From Capsicum annuum (Eukaryota > Streptophyta > Magnoliopsida > Solanales > Solanaceae), in contig NW_025892482.1 in assembly GCF_002878395.1 (NCBI RefSeq), positions 1 to 64,000 of the forward strand: a stretch of DNA of 64,000 bases. Direction: 5' to 3'. The notes beneath the pieces were generated by a model. That model saw nothing but the letters and a program-made list of their open reading frames with translations. It ran no database searches and was not told the DNA's origin. A program made the position numbers and the translations under genes. Numbering within the stretch: position 1 is the stretch's first letter; every line of letters begins with the position of its first letter. Below are positions 10,890 through 21,554 of the stretch, piece by piece.

Positions 10890-13800
10890 TCTATATATTG
10901 TTAATAAGAGAGGACAAAGTCTCCAGATAAAGCCATGTGGCATTTTATGAGTTAGCCATTTGGCATCTAGATCCAAAAATTTAGTTAGTTAAGTTATTAG
11001 TTATTATACAAAAGTTTCAAATAAATTATTAAAATATTGATATGAAATTACTAGATTTTTAATTCAACGTTTTACACTTAAAAACTATATTAATTAGGAC
11101 AACTAATTGACATATTATAATTAACCAAGTAATTCACCTTTTTCACAAAAAAAAAATAAATTAAAATTCAAACTAACCCACGAAGTTATTATTTAAGAAA
11201 AAAAATACAATAAAGCAAAGTAGTTATTTTTTGAATTTGAATTTAAAATAGTTATCTAGAAGAATTAGTGGATCTTTTCTTCATCATTTGATGAATTGTT
11301 TTCATTCTCTATATTTTATCTTTTTTTATTTGTAGATAGAAAGGTTATTACACTGCTAACTGATGAGATGATAATAGTTGAATATATTCAAAGAGAAAGA
11401 AGTGGAAGTCCAAGAAGAAGAAGAAGAATTGCATCTATCAAAGTGGTAAAAAGATGGAAATAATGAAAGGTAAACGGAGCGGATATTGCAACAAAAATAT
11501 TGTATGTCCTCTTCTTTTGTAGATCTTTGTTTTTTTTCAATGCAATGGAGTTCGCATGATTTTCAGTGGTCAAATAAATAATTATGGTAAACGAATTGTT
11601 ATTTTCCGTATACTCCCGCCGTTTTTCCTTTTATAAAATATTTAGATGTTCATATATTTTTTTACATAGTTCATGCTGAAGCTGGGTGTTATAATTAACA
11701 GAAGCCATTCATGATATATAAAACAATGCACAAAGAGGATATGGCGGAGGAGAATTGGGTTGGTTATCAAGAACTTTCTCAGTTATGCTTTCTGGATTCT
11801 CTCCTCTAAGTTTTTGGTAGTTCCACACATAATCGTCCGAATACCTTTCTACTCTATTTGTTCTTCAAATCGATGTAGTAGTTGATATCGAACAACAGAG
11901 TTTCAATACATTTATTTTGATTAGAGACGTGAAGTTGTATTTTATCATTTTAATTGATTTTGTGTTGATACAGTTGTCAATTGAGTAATTTAGATCCTTA
12001 TTGTTTTAGAATTCTGCTTCAAGTCGGATGTTGATTTCTGAATATAATTTTCACTAAACTAACCAAGTTGTATATTAGCCACTTTAGATGATAAAATGTT
12101 GGAATTTTGTTCTTGTGATTCATAGTAAGTGTTGGATTAAGGCCAATTGCATATTTGTTAGTTTGTTAACTTTAAAAATCCAACATTCAGTTTTCGCTGT
12201 GAACTACAACAATAATAACATATGGGTAGAATGTAACACGGTATATACAACTATATTTCGAGGAATTCAGTGATTTGATTAGTAAAAATTTATCTACTTG
12301 GAAAAATCTTTGAGTGCTGTATATATAGAGGAGGTAGTATCAAACTTGCCCGTGCAAAAAGAACTCTTCAGAGTGTCTTTGGATATTCTCAAAGGCAAAA
12401 CAAGCCAAGTTCAACCTTCTAGTACATATCTCTCTGTCTCTTTTATTTTCTTGAAATTATTTACTGAATAGCATCATGAATTTTAATCTTCTAAATAACA
12501 CCTAAAGAATCCGTACAGGATTGCATTTTTCTGCTAGCTTGAAAAATTCATGTAGAAGTCCAAAAATTGTGTCCATTAAAGAAACAAACCTTGCCTATTT
12601 TTCTCTTCCTAAAAGTTATGTTTTTTCTCATTAAACTTTTTAACCATTGTATTTGTTTATCAAAAAGATCTTTTATTATCAACTCACATTCTTAAATGAT
12701 AGAGGTTGTAGTTATATGATATTCAAGTATCTATCGTGATAAATGTTTTTGTCTGATCCTTTTCTTCTCCCAGGGAAGAGGAAGACACATGATTTGAGAA
12801 GACATTTTTAGGTATTACTCGTAATATTACATGAACCTCTCTCATATAATTTTAAAATTCTCTAATTGTGACCATAATGCCTTTTTGCATATTACATGAA
12901 CCTCTCTCATATAATTTTAAAATTCTCTAATTGTGACCATAATGCCTTTTTGCCTGTTCTTATGTCCAAGCACTTAGTAAATATAGTACATTCCATAATT
13001 TTCTCCTCTTTTAAGTTATAACTTCTGTTATTGATGTTTTAACCTTTTTGTTATTTGCATTTGTGGATATATTATTTATATATGTAGCTTTTGAATTAAC
13101 ATTCATACAATGCAAACTTTGCATTCATTTTCATTAATTGATTTATTTTGTTTCAATTACTATACAGATTTTTTTTTCTACAACTCCTAGGTAGGTACTT
13201 CTTTAAATAAGTGACTCTTGCCACATAGAGTGTATCTCAAACTCCAACGATTTGGTCGTATCTAATCTTTTTTGTTTTTTTCAGTAGAAATCATAGGAAA
13301 ATGAATATTTAGGTTCAAGGTTTTACAGTTTTGAATTGTTTTTTTTATAACTATTGTAATAAGGATATGCTTTGACACATATTACTCTGTGTAGTGGATA
13401 AGTCGATAAGAAGATCGAAGGGAGTTGTAATGTTGGAATTTGATCATGTTCACAAGTTTAAGGGTGCAATTGTTTGAGATTTGAATGGCATTCCTCTATT
13501 TGCTAAAGTTGGTTTAGATAACTATAGACTATGGATATCAATGAAAAATGTGTAAATGAAGTTATTCATTGACGAAAATTATTTTTATGATGCCTTATTT
13601 ATATGTATTATCTTATTTGGCATAAAATAACTCTCTTCTCCTTTTGCAAAAGATTATTTTATGGAGGTCAGTCTACAATAACGTGATTCATTATAATAAA
13701 TGCTTGATTGTGTACAGTTGATGTTGATCTTCCTATTTTATAGAGCTCACTCTAAAATAACGTAATTCGTTACAGTAAATGCTTGAATTTGTACAGTAGA

Positions 13801-14220
13801 TATTGATCTTCCTCACTAATATAGAAAGATTTCGTTTTATGATGTTTTTCCTGTTTTATTTTCTAGGGTGCTCTTGAGAGTTTATTAGAATATAGGACAG
13901 ATTTTATGATGAATTGTTCCTATTATGAGCTTTATAGGTCAATATTCATGCTGTCAAGATATCCAAAAATTAGTTGTAAGAGGTCTTTTTATGTTGCGCA
14001 TTAAAATATAAAAGACGGTTAATCTATTTTACTGCTGCTCTTTGTGTAGTGGCCTGGTGTTGTAGGAGTGTTGGTTATGGACTATATTATTAATGTTGTC
14101 AAATGCAATTATATAGTCGGTAGAAGAGTCTTTATGTCTTTACGACTTTTCATGGATACTATTTTTATTAATACTTATCCTAAGAATTGTCCGCGCATCT
14201 CGCGGGTACTATAGTACTAG
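10890..14220 (+). mobile_element. Non-autonomous Helitron
   Basis: The right end has the Helitron layout: a short hairpin (CCGCG-catct-CGCGG, 14190-14204), a spacer, then the terminal CTAG at 14217-14220 followed by T. The left end starts TCTATATATTG after an A, as in plant Helitrons. The exact start may also be 10878 or 10884, since TCTATA is repeated there. There is no target duplication, as expected. About 3.3 kb of AT-rich DNA lies inside, with no Rep/helicase motif, so it is non-autonomous. I looked for captured exons and recognised none. Confidence 0.7.
12824..12953. repeat. Perfect 65-bp tandem duplication inside the Helitron
   Basis: The units 12824-12888 and 12889-12953 (beginning atattacatg, ending ctttttgc) look identical base for base. 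This implies a recent local duplication. Confidence 0.9.
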
Positions 14221-14273
14221 TACTGTTAATAACTTTCTTTTTTCTTCCTTTGAGGTTCGTAACATGATGACAT

Positions 14274-14402
14274 AGTACTAGTTAAGTCGAGAGTCTATTG
14301 AAAACAGCTTTTCTACCTCTACGAGGTAGCGGTAAGGTATGCATACGTTCTACCCTTCCCAGACCCCATTTGCGGGATTACACTAGGATGTTGTAGTTGT
14401 TG
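14274..14402 (+). mobile_element. 5'-truncated Solanaceae SINE with perfect 13-bp TSD
   Basis: The body has the familiar blocks: 'gtcgagagtctattg', 'ctacctctacgaggtag', 'cggtaaggt', 'ccagaccccatttg' and 'gggattacactagg', ending in a GTTG tail. The direct repeat aacatgatgacat stands on both sides (14261-14273 and 14403-14415). Only about 129 bp of the usual length is present and the tRNA-like head is missing, so it is truncated at the 5' end. It lies just outside the Helitron end. Confidence 0.85.
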
Positions 14403-14415
14403 AACATGATGACAT

Positions 14416-15640
14416 GCTTTCTGATTTGCGACTAGCCAGGTGAAATAATGAAGTCATGTGGACTTCATATTTTATTGAACATCATTGTCGACACGACATG
14501 GGTGTGGTTGTGAGTACTGCAGGATCCATACTAGCTATGGTCAAAAAATTTTGGATACTTTGATCAAAATCGACTGAGAAATTTGAGACAGATACAATGA
14601 TTTCTGGTTCGAACTTAATAAAAAATGGTAAAGAGATATATACAGATTCGAGCTTGCACTTAAATCGGTGCATTCCTTTCCTTTCAAATAACTAGTCCAC
14701 CATACTTTAGGTATATTTTATATCACTATTTTTTGATGCTTGAATTGTTTTTAGCCAAATCCCCACACGCGTGTCCGTACATAGACTCATACCCCCCAAT
14801 CTTAAAATTTAGATCATGAAGGATCCAATTTCTAGATCGGCACCCGACTCTGACCAACTCAGGTCATACTTTTTTTAGTCTATCCCAAAAATAATGTCAT
14901 ACTTTCTTATTTAAAAACAATTTTACATTAAAATTCCTATTTTACCGTGGCGAACTTCTATGACTTGTTTAGATCGCAAGTTTTAAAAGTCAGTTTTTCT
15001 TTCTTTCTTAAACTCCAAAACAGTCCTTGCAAATTTCTATGACTTGTTTTAGATCGCAAGTTTTAAAAGTCAGTTTTTCTTTCTTTCTTAAACTCCAAAC
15101 CAGTCAAACATTGCCATATAAGTTGATGTTATAGAAACGGACAAGAATAAACAATACCACAAAACGAAAGAAAAAAAGAAGAACACATAGATTTTGTGTG
15201 GAAACCCTTGAACGGAAAAATCATGGGCACAGGAGGAGGAAATTCACTCTAATGGAGAGGAATACAAGGAGGAGACGAAAGTCTCAATGACGTATGTGAA
15301 CCACTAAAAAACAACCCACTAAATCAAAATAAATCCTAAGTCCAAAAACATACAAATCCATACTGCGGGAGCTTCGCCCCCACACCCATAATGGGATCAA
15401 TGGTGGGCTTCCGTTATCGAGCCTGTCGGCCTGATCCCTCTGCTGCCACCACAAAAATCCCCCAAAAATCTCAAACATAGGTCACACCGTGAACTTTTTA
15501 GGGCCGAATCAACCAAATTAGAATCATAAACTCTAACAGTTGAGATGTTGGGAGTATGTCTTTTTCATTTTTTAATATAGGCAGTTGACTCACCAACTAC
15601 TTGTAAAAGTCTTTGCTGGAAAATAAAGTTCATCCAATAA
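14416..15640. other. Gene-free stretch with repeat debris
   Basis: No gene recognised. It holds a tandem duplication of about 79 bp near 14952-15105 (units share 'tatgacttgttt' and 'ttaaaagtcag'). A block at about 15135-15500 (with 'gtgtggaaacccttg' and 'ttcactctaatgg') resembles a motif I associate with plant repetitive elements but cannot name. The open frames at 14482-14673 and 15284-15478 show no domain. Confidence 0.4.
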
Positions 15641-15721
15641 TTGAGTATCAATAGTCAATACATACACTTATTAGTTTCAAAATTTTCTCTTTACAAAGTT
15701 TTCTTTCTGATAAAGCAAACT

Positions 15722-16260
15722 ATGGTTTGGTGGGAGGCAGTGTTATCTCCAGCTCTGCAGGTTCTCTTTGACAAATTAGCTTCAGGAGATGTCCTAAACA
15801 TACTTAAAGTATGGAATGTTAATGATCTGTTACTTGACAAACTCAAGATTTCTTACTTCATAAATACAGCTGTTCTTGAGGGTTAATAACTCAAATGGTT
15901 ACTCAACTTTGGACTTTTATTCCAGAAACTCAACTTTGGACTTTTATCTCAGAAAGTCACTCAACTTTGATCTCAGAAAGTCAATCAACTTTCCTGAGTA
16001 AAAATGTGAAAGTTGAGTGACTTTCGGAGTAAAGATCAAAGTTGAGTGACTTTCTGGGATAAAAGTTCAAAGTTGAGTGACCATTTGAGTTATTAACTCC
16101 TGTTCTTGATGATGCAGAAGAGAAACAGTACCTCAATCCTGCAGTCGAGACTTGGATCGATATGCTTAGAGATGCTGTGTTTGAAGCTGAGGACACTCTT
16201 GATGAACTAGCTACTGAAGCCTTGAGATGCAAACTAGAGCCAGATTCTCAGAAATATTCT
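15722..16260 (+). pseudogene. NLR (CNL type) N-terminal coiled-coil fragment, split by a MITE
   Basis: The sequence matches the Rx-type N-terminal domain of coiled-coil disease-resistance proteins of the RPP13-like kind. Part one (15722-15879) starts MVWWEAVLSPALQ and runs through FDKLASGDV and VNDLLLDKLKI. Part two (16110-16260) gives DDAEEKQYLNPAVE, then a WIDMLRDAVFEAEDTLDE block, where the EDVID-like motif appears as AEDTLDE, and ends near SQKYSQ. If the insertion and one target repeat are removed, ...TAVLDDAEE... reads through in frame. After about 120 codons homology stops: no NB-ARC or LRR follows, so it is a fragment. In intact relatives this domain controls oligomer formation at the membrane in immunity. 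Confidence 0.85.
15880..16099. mobile_element. Mutator-type MITE with long inverted repeats, inside the NLR fragment
   Basis: A 220-bp foldback with ends GGGTTAATAACTCAAATGG and its near-perfect inverse. The inner part repeats 'caaagttgagtgactttc' in both directions, so nearly the whole element can form one hairpin. A 10-bp direct repeat CTGTTCTTGA (15870-15879 and 16100-16109) marks the target; Mutator-type elements usually make 9 bp, so one base may be chance. It has no coding capacity. Confidence 0.9.
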
Positions 16261-16445
16261 CAGCATGTTTTTGTTATCCTTTGTTTCCGCTATTGTAGAT
16301 TCGCCCCGGAATATATATGTATAAGAAATTGCACTATGAGATCCATGCAAGTCATATACATATACTTTTTCATATATCTTTCTTTTTAGATCTCCTAACT
16401 TAAAAAAAATAATAATTCATCTGAGTTGTGCTTTTAATAATAAAA

Positions 16446-16690
16446 AAAATAGCATTCAAGGATCTGGACATCTAGTGCTTTACAGATTCAATAAAGTTGG
16501 ATTGAGCACCGTGAGATCTCAAATTTAACTTTTGATAGAGATAAATATTAGGTGATTTCTTCACCTTTGTTTTAACATTGGTGAACAGAATTACCTAATA
16601 CTCGTTGCTAGTAAGAAGTTACCAATATTATATTAAATTAGTCGAGGTGCACGTCAGCTGATCCGAATATCATAATTATTAAAATAAAAT
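16446..16690 (+). mobile_element. tRNA-derived SINE (or RTE-type LINE tail), old copy
   Basis: 'gagatctcaaatttaac' resembles a decayed B-box. It is followed by 'taggtgatttcttc', 'ggtgaacagaattacc', 'ttgctagtaagaag' and 'ttagtcgaggtgcacgtc'. I know this order from abundant Solanaceae SINE/RTE 3' ends ('tagtcgaggtgcgcgcaagc'). An AT-rich tail follows. Many changes from the remembered consensus indicate age. Its second half is duplicated at 21232. Confidence 0.6.
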
Positions 16691-16913
16691 AAAATAATAA
16701 ATATAATTTATTCAAATATGTGTATATACATAAAAAATAACTAATTTATTTTATCTCGAGTAAATTCACAAAGTACTTTAATTACTAAATTTACAATAAT
16801 ATCACTTATATATTAATGTTGTAACATATAAGCACACAAAGCGCAAATCACTTTGCTAGTTATACATAGAACTAGATGTCAGAGGGAAAAAGACACGGGT
16901 TGACCCTAATGAC
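16591..16913 (+). repeat. 323-bp direct repeat, left copy
   Basis: This segment recurs at 21232-21554 with the same length, no gaps and about 17 mismatches by eye (about 95% identity). It starts inside the SINE tail and runs past it into AT-rich flank, ending at 'gttgaccctaatgac'. A shorter 19-bp repeat (acacgggttgaccctaatg) occurs at 16893 and again at 16921. The pair encloses the Mutator-like transposase region. Confidence 0.9.
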
Positions 16914-17444
16914 CCTAAACACACGGGTTGACCCTAATGCTAAAGTCAACCCACTCCATCATCCACCATTATAAAATATCTAGGTTTTCAAAAATATAAA
17001 AAAAAATAAAATCCAAAAGCTAAAAATAGAAGGTGGTTCTTTCCCTCCAAAAAAAGCTCCGATTCCGGCGTTCTTTCTGGCGTTATTTTCCGGCGATCAG
17101 CTCTAAATCAGTTCACAAACCTCATAAGCTCGTCCATTGCATCCATTTTACCCCATTAGTTTGTTATCTTCTCAAACACACTTTCCTCCATTGTTAAAAA
17201 GCTTTAAATCAGTCACATCAGTTAAAAACTCTTTAGAAGTACATTACAATAACTGAGGCGACTCCAAGTTCATTTCTCTATTCCATAAACCCAACGACAG
17301 TTGATTAGAAGCAATATTTGTAATTTCAAGTTTCTGTACGGATATCTGTGCAGTCATCGACCCGTCATCGTAATTCATCGACCGGCATACATCCCAACAT
17401 AGACCCTAAGCATAATCTACCGTCGACCAAAGGTTAATTCTAGG

Positions 17445-19539
17445 ATGTTTGTTGCAGAATTTGTTCTGGTTGCAGGTGATTTCATGGGAGAATGGTTGAA
17501 TACTCCCATAGGTCGGAAATGGAGATGTTTTACCAAGGTGACACTGCCCATTGCTATTAGCTGCAACGGTTCATACGACGAATTGGTTGCAAGCGTAAAG
17601 AGCAGGGATCTAGATTGCGCGTCGACCAACGTGGTGATTAGTTATCTAATGCATTCGAGGGAAAAGGTGAATCCTACGATCATAAATAATGATGCACGTG
17701 TGTCCCTCTACATGATGGATGTTGATGCAGATGGCTTTAGGCCTATTTTAAAGATAAGTGTAGTCGACAGGCCCTTTGAAGGACCGATGAATTCATCACC
17801 GTCCCCACCTCGGTGCCGGACAATCGACAATGATTTGAATAATTATGAGAGCGATGACGATTATCCCATGAATGTAGATGATAACTATGTGCACATGAAA
17901 GATGTTTTATCGGACTCACAAGATGCAGAAGAAGACTGTAGAACGGGATCCCAACCAGTACATTCCTTCTTCAACAGAACCAATTTCTATCGTTAGAAAA
18001 TATTTGCCGACAAGAAACAACTGAAAATGCTATTAGATGGAGCAGCGGTGAGACAGTCTTTTGATTATCGTATGAAGAAGAGTTGCACCAAATTGTTGAA
18101 GGCAAAATGTCTATCTCCTGGTTGTGGCTGATTTCTACGGGCAAGAAAGTACGAAACCTCAAATAGATTTCACATATACAAGTATGTCGGGGTGCACATG
18201 TGCGGTGTTGAATACGCCACTCCCAAGCACAAGAAAATGTCATCAGAATTGATTGCTTCACTATGCGTAAATCATTTTCGGGATGGAAAGGGTCCAAGCA
18301 TAAGTGAAATTCAAAGAATTGTGTTCAAGGAGTTGCATTGCTAAGCAAGCTAGTATATGTGTTGAAAAAGAAGTGTAATTGCAAAGAACATCATTTGCGG
18401 GACACCGGAGCACGGATATGCTTGCTTGCCTGTTTTTTCCCATATGGTGGAGTTGTTGAATCCAGGGTCTTCCTACTCTATCATGGTAAACCAGATTGAT
18501 GGATCGTTTGTTTACTACTTCTTAGCATTCGGACCTTACATACGAGGATATGCCCACATGAGAAAAGTGATTGCCGTCGATGGCACATATTTGTATGGAA
18601 AGTACGGGGGTGTGTTGCTGAGTGAAGTTGTACAAGACACTGAAAATCACATCTTTCCAATTGCCTTTTGTGTCGTCGATAAAGAGAATGATGCTTCGTG
18701 GACCTTCTTCTTCCAAAAGTTGAAGTCTATCGTAGAAGATAAACCAGATCTATGTGTCATCTCCGACAGGCACATTAGCATCGCTAATACCTTCTCCCGT
18801 GTATACAGTCGTGCACATCACGGACTTTGCATGAGGAACCTCGCTGAAAATCTTCGTGTAAATCAACACTGTGGAGAACATCTTTATCTGTTCTACGCCG
18901 CGACAAAGGCGTGTACCCTTGATGAGTTTAGCAAGAATTTTGAGGAATTGAAGTATAATTGCCCCGAGGCAGCACATGTCCTTCAAAATGTGCTTGATTT
19001 TAAAAAATAGAGTAGAGCACACTTTCCGGGCAATAGGTACGATGTGATGACCACAAACATCGCCTAGTCGCTTAACTCAGTTTTGATGGATGAACGGGAG
19101 TACCTCGTATCGTACATATTCAATTCAATTTCTAAAAAAAATTGATGAAAAGTTTAGGGAGCGGTATGCCTATGTGGATGGTAAAAAGAACATATTTGTG
19201 CCTTGTGCGGAAAAAATCCTAAGGGATAATAAGAGTGCGAGCGATTCCTTGTATGTGACTAATCCAAACGGGGTTCTCGATCAGTACACAGTGTTCGGTA
19301 ATGGTGTTACTGCCAAGGTCAATCTTTTGGAGAGGAGTTGTTATTATCGGAAATTTGACTTGGTAAAAATGTCGTGCGAACATGCGATGGAAGCTTTGCG
19401 AGCAAAGTATGGCGATAGCGTAGGTTATGGAAACTCCATCTACGAGTACTCTTCGACAATTTATAAAGATGCAAGTTACCTCCTCGCATACTCGGAAGCA
19501 ATTAATGTTGTTATCGACTTAACCATTTGTCTACGATAG
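17445..19539 (+). pseudogene. Mutator-like (MuDR family) transposase, decayed
   Basis: MULE transposases cut and paste Mutator-type DNA transposons. In order: an N-terminal region (GEWLNTPIGRKW...VVDRPFEG), an acidic linker, the plant MuDR zinc-binding domain (DYRMKKSCTK...CLSPGC, near 18060-18130), and a stretch ending GTPEHGYACLPVFSHM. Next comes the DDE core with VIAVDGTYLYGKYGG (first Asp, near 18575) and VISDRHISI (second Asp, near 18760). Last is a SWIM-type zinc finger (SCYYRKFD...SCEHAM, near 19340-19390) whose second Cys is Tyr. Stops lie at 17994-17996, near 18130, and three between 18340 and 18370. A single extra A in the run at about 19132-19139 shifts the frame from then on. I could not identify the element's terminal inverted repeats. 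Confidence 0.9.
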
Positions 19540-19910
19540 ACTACATACATTTTATGGTATATATTTAATGCGGTCTATTAAATAATATATATTTGTTATA
19601 TGATTAATCATCAAACACGCTATGTAGGTATTTATACCGCCATATCTTTCTAATAGATACTTTGAATCATTATTTCCTATTTCCAATTAATTAAAAGCTG
19701 CAAACACATCTGTTCTCAAGAAAAATCGCTGGTATACGCAAATCAAACGTTTTCTATTCTCACACGCGTCTACTGACCATTGGTTCGATATATGAAAAGA
19801 CGTTATCTATAGGCCTATAAGTACAGGCCCTATTTCTATGTAACTCTTCACTTGTCCCTAAACCCAAAACATCAGAAACCCTCTTCTTCTTCCCCAAAAC
19901 ACCAGAAATA
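19540..19910. other. Spacer downstream of the transposase
   Basis: AT-rich DNA with no open frame of note. 'cccaaaacatcag' and 'ccccaaaacaccag' near 19863-19905 are a short near-repeat that looks like a 5' UTR of the small gene that follows. Confidence 0.3.
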
Positions 19911-20195
19911 ATGCCTGGTCATAGAATTACCCTTCGCCCAATCAGATGAGTTCTCCCTTGTCACTATGATTTTCTTCTACTTTGAAATGATTTTGATCGG
20001 CTATTCTACAGCCTGGGAGAAGACCGCCGTTACTTGGAACGTGAGCTCTGACGAATTGCTCGTTTCCTCCGAACAATTCTGGAGCGTCTTGAAATGGACG
20101 ACAACGACTATATCACCCCCCATCATCCCCATAATTTAGTTTACTATTTTTTTTTGTTTATGTTGTTAAGTTTTTGTTGGTTTGTTCATTTTTGA
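19911..20195 (+). pseudogene. Small two-exon gene relic of unknown family
   Basis: Exon 1 (19911-19945) reads MPGHRITLRPI. The next bases, atgagt, look like a donor gtgagt with one G-to-A change. A pyrimidine-containing acceptor (ctattctacag, to 20011) leads into exon 2, which joins in phase. It encodes an Arg/Glu-rich helix (LGEDRRYLEREL, one TGA that fits an Arg CGA, then RIARFLRTILERLEM), an acidic patch, and a hydrophobic C-terminus (YYFFLFMLLSFCWF). I do not recognise the family. It lies between a transposase and a minisatellite, so it may be a captured gene piece or a second product of the transposon. The exon model is an inference from splice-like sites only. Confidence 0.35.
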
Positions 20196-20570
20196 AGAAG
20201 CTTTCTCAGTAGGACTTTGTTAGAAGAAAACTTCTTCTATTTTCCTCCCTTTTGCTGTAAATTTTATCAAGTAATGCAATGAACAAGTTTAATGTAAGTT
20301 TCAGTTTCAGTTTAATGAACAATTTCAGTTTGAACGTTATGTTTACCACATTTGTTATGATTCTTTTTTTTCTTGTGGCGGTTATTCTTATGTAAAAACA
20401 CAAATTTCAAATATGTATGTCTCATCCAATTAACAATACTGTAGTTTGACTTGATTAATTTCAAGTTTCTGTAAAAAGTGATATATAGTCTATCATGAAT
20501 CACATACTTCGTCTGTCATTGACCTTGTATAGTAGTTGATCATAGACAATGTGAGTAGATGCATCACCGG

Positions 20571-20940
20571 TTAAATTAAAACAGACAATAACATATTTTA
20601 GGGCTGGTGGAATAAAATAATTAAATTAAAAATAATTTTAATAGATAATAACATATTTTAGGATTGGTGGAACAAAATAATTAAAATAAAAATGATTTAA
20701 ATAGACAATAACTTATTTTGGGACTGGTGAAATAAAATAATTAAATTAAAAATAATTTAAACAGACAATAACATATATTTGGGGCTGGTGGAACAAAATA
20801 ATTAAAATAAAAATGATTTAAATTGATAATAACATATTTTGGGAGTGGTGGAACAAAATAATTAAATTAAAAATGATTTAAACAGATAATAACATATTTT
20901 GGGGCTGATGGAATAGAATAATTAAAATAAATAGACAATC
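20571..20940. repeat. 60-bp minisatellite, about six units
   Basis: The unit contains 'acaataacatatttt', 'gggctggtggaa' and 'aaaataattaaa'. Six units follow one another, differing by a few substitutions (for example acagacaata versus atagataata). Some neighbouring units differ in the same way, which hints at duplication in pairs. Confidence 0.9.
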
Positions 20941-21180
20941 TTGAGGGTCCATCGATTAGTCTGGTCTATAAACTGGTGGTGACAGTTAATAGACCGTAGT
21001 AGATCATGGCTTATGTCAGCCATCGATTAGACTGGTCTACCATAGACTTACACCTTTAGATGTGCATCGATTGATATCATAAGTATGCGTAGACCACGTT
21101 GATCGATGTGCACTGCCATAGACCGTCACTTGGATGTAGTTAAAAAATGAATATATAAATTAAAAATAAATGTAGTGTTG
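20941..21180. repeat. Interspersed CATCGATTAG / GGTCTA motifs
   Basis: 'catcgattag' plus 'ctggtcta' occurs at about 20951 and 21020, with further 'tagacc' and 'catcgat' words in both orientations to 21130. Similar words ('catcgacc', 'catagacc') lie upstream of the transposase at 17340-17420. They may be subterminal transposon sites, but I cannot show element ends. Confidence 0.45.
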
Positions 21181-21231
21181 ATTTCTACACATGTGAGTGA
21201 GTGTAAACAAGACACACAATCATATTAGATC

Positions 21232-21554
21232 TTACCTGATACTGGTTGCTAGTAAGAAGTTACCAATATTCTATTAAATTAGTCGAAGTGCACGTCAGCT
21301 GATCCGGACATCATGATTATTAAAATAAAATAAAATAATAAATATAATTTATTCAAATATGTGTATATACATAAAAAATAACTAATTTATTTTATCTCAA
21401 GTAAATTCACAAAGTACTTTAATTACTAAATTTACAATCATATCACTTGTATATTAATGTTGTTACATATAACCACACAAAGCTCAAATTACTTTGCTAG
21501 TTATAAATAGAACTAGATGTCAAAGGGAAAAAGACACGGGTTGACCCTAGTGAC
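21232..21554 (+). repeat. 323-bp direct repeat, right copy
   Basis: Partner of 16591-16913. It starts abruptly in the middle of the SINE tail sequence ('ttacctgatac'), without the SINE part that precedes the left copy. The left copy is therefore in the original context and this one is the derived end of the duplication. Confidence 0.9.

Noticed and set aside
16591..21554. 323-bp direct repeats as LTRs of a retrotransposon
   Set aside because: No TG...CA ends, no primer site after the left copy, no polypurine tract before the right copy, and a DNA transposase inside.
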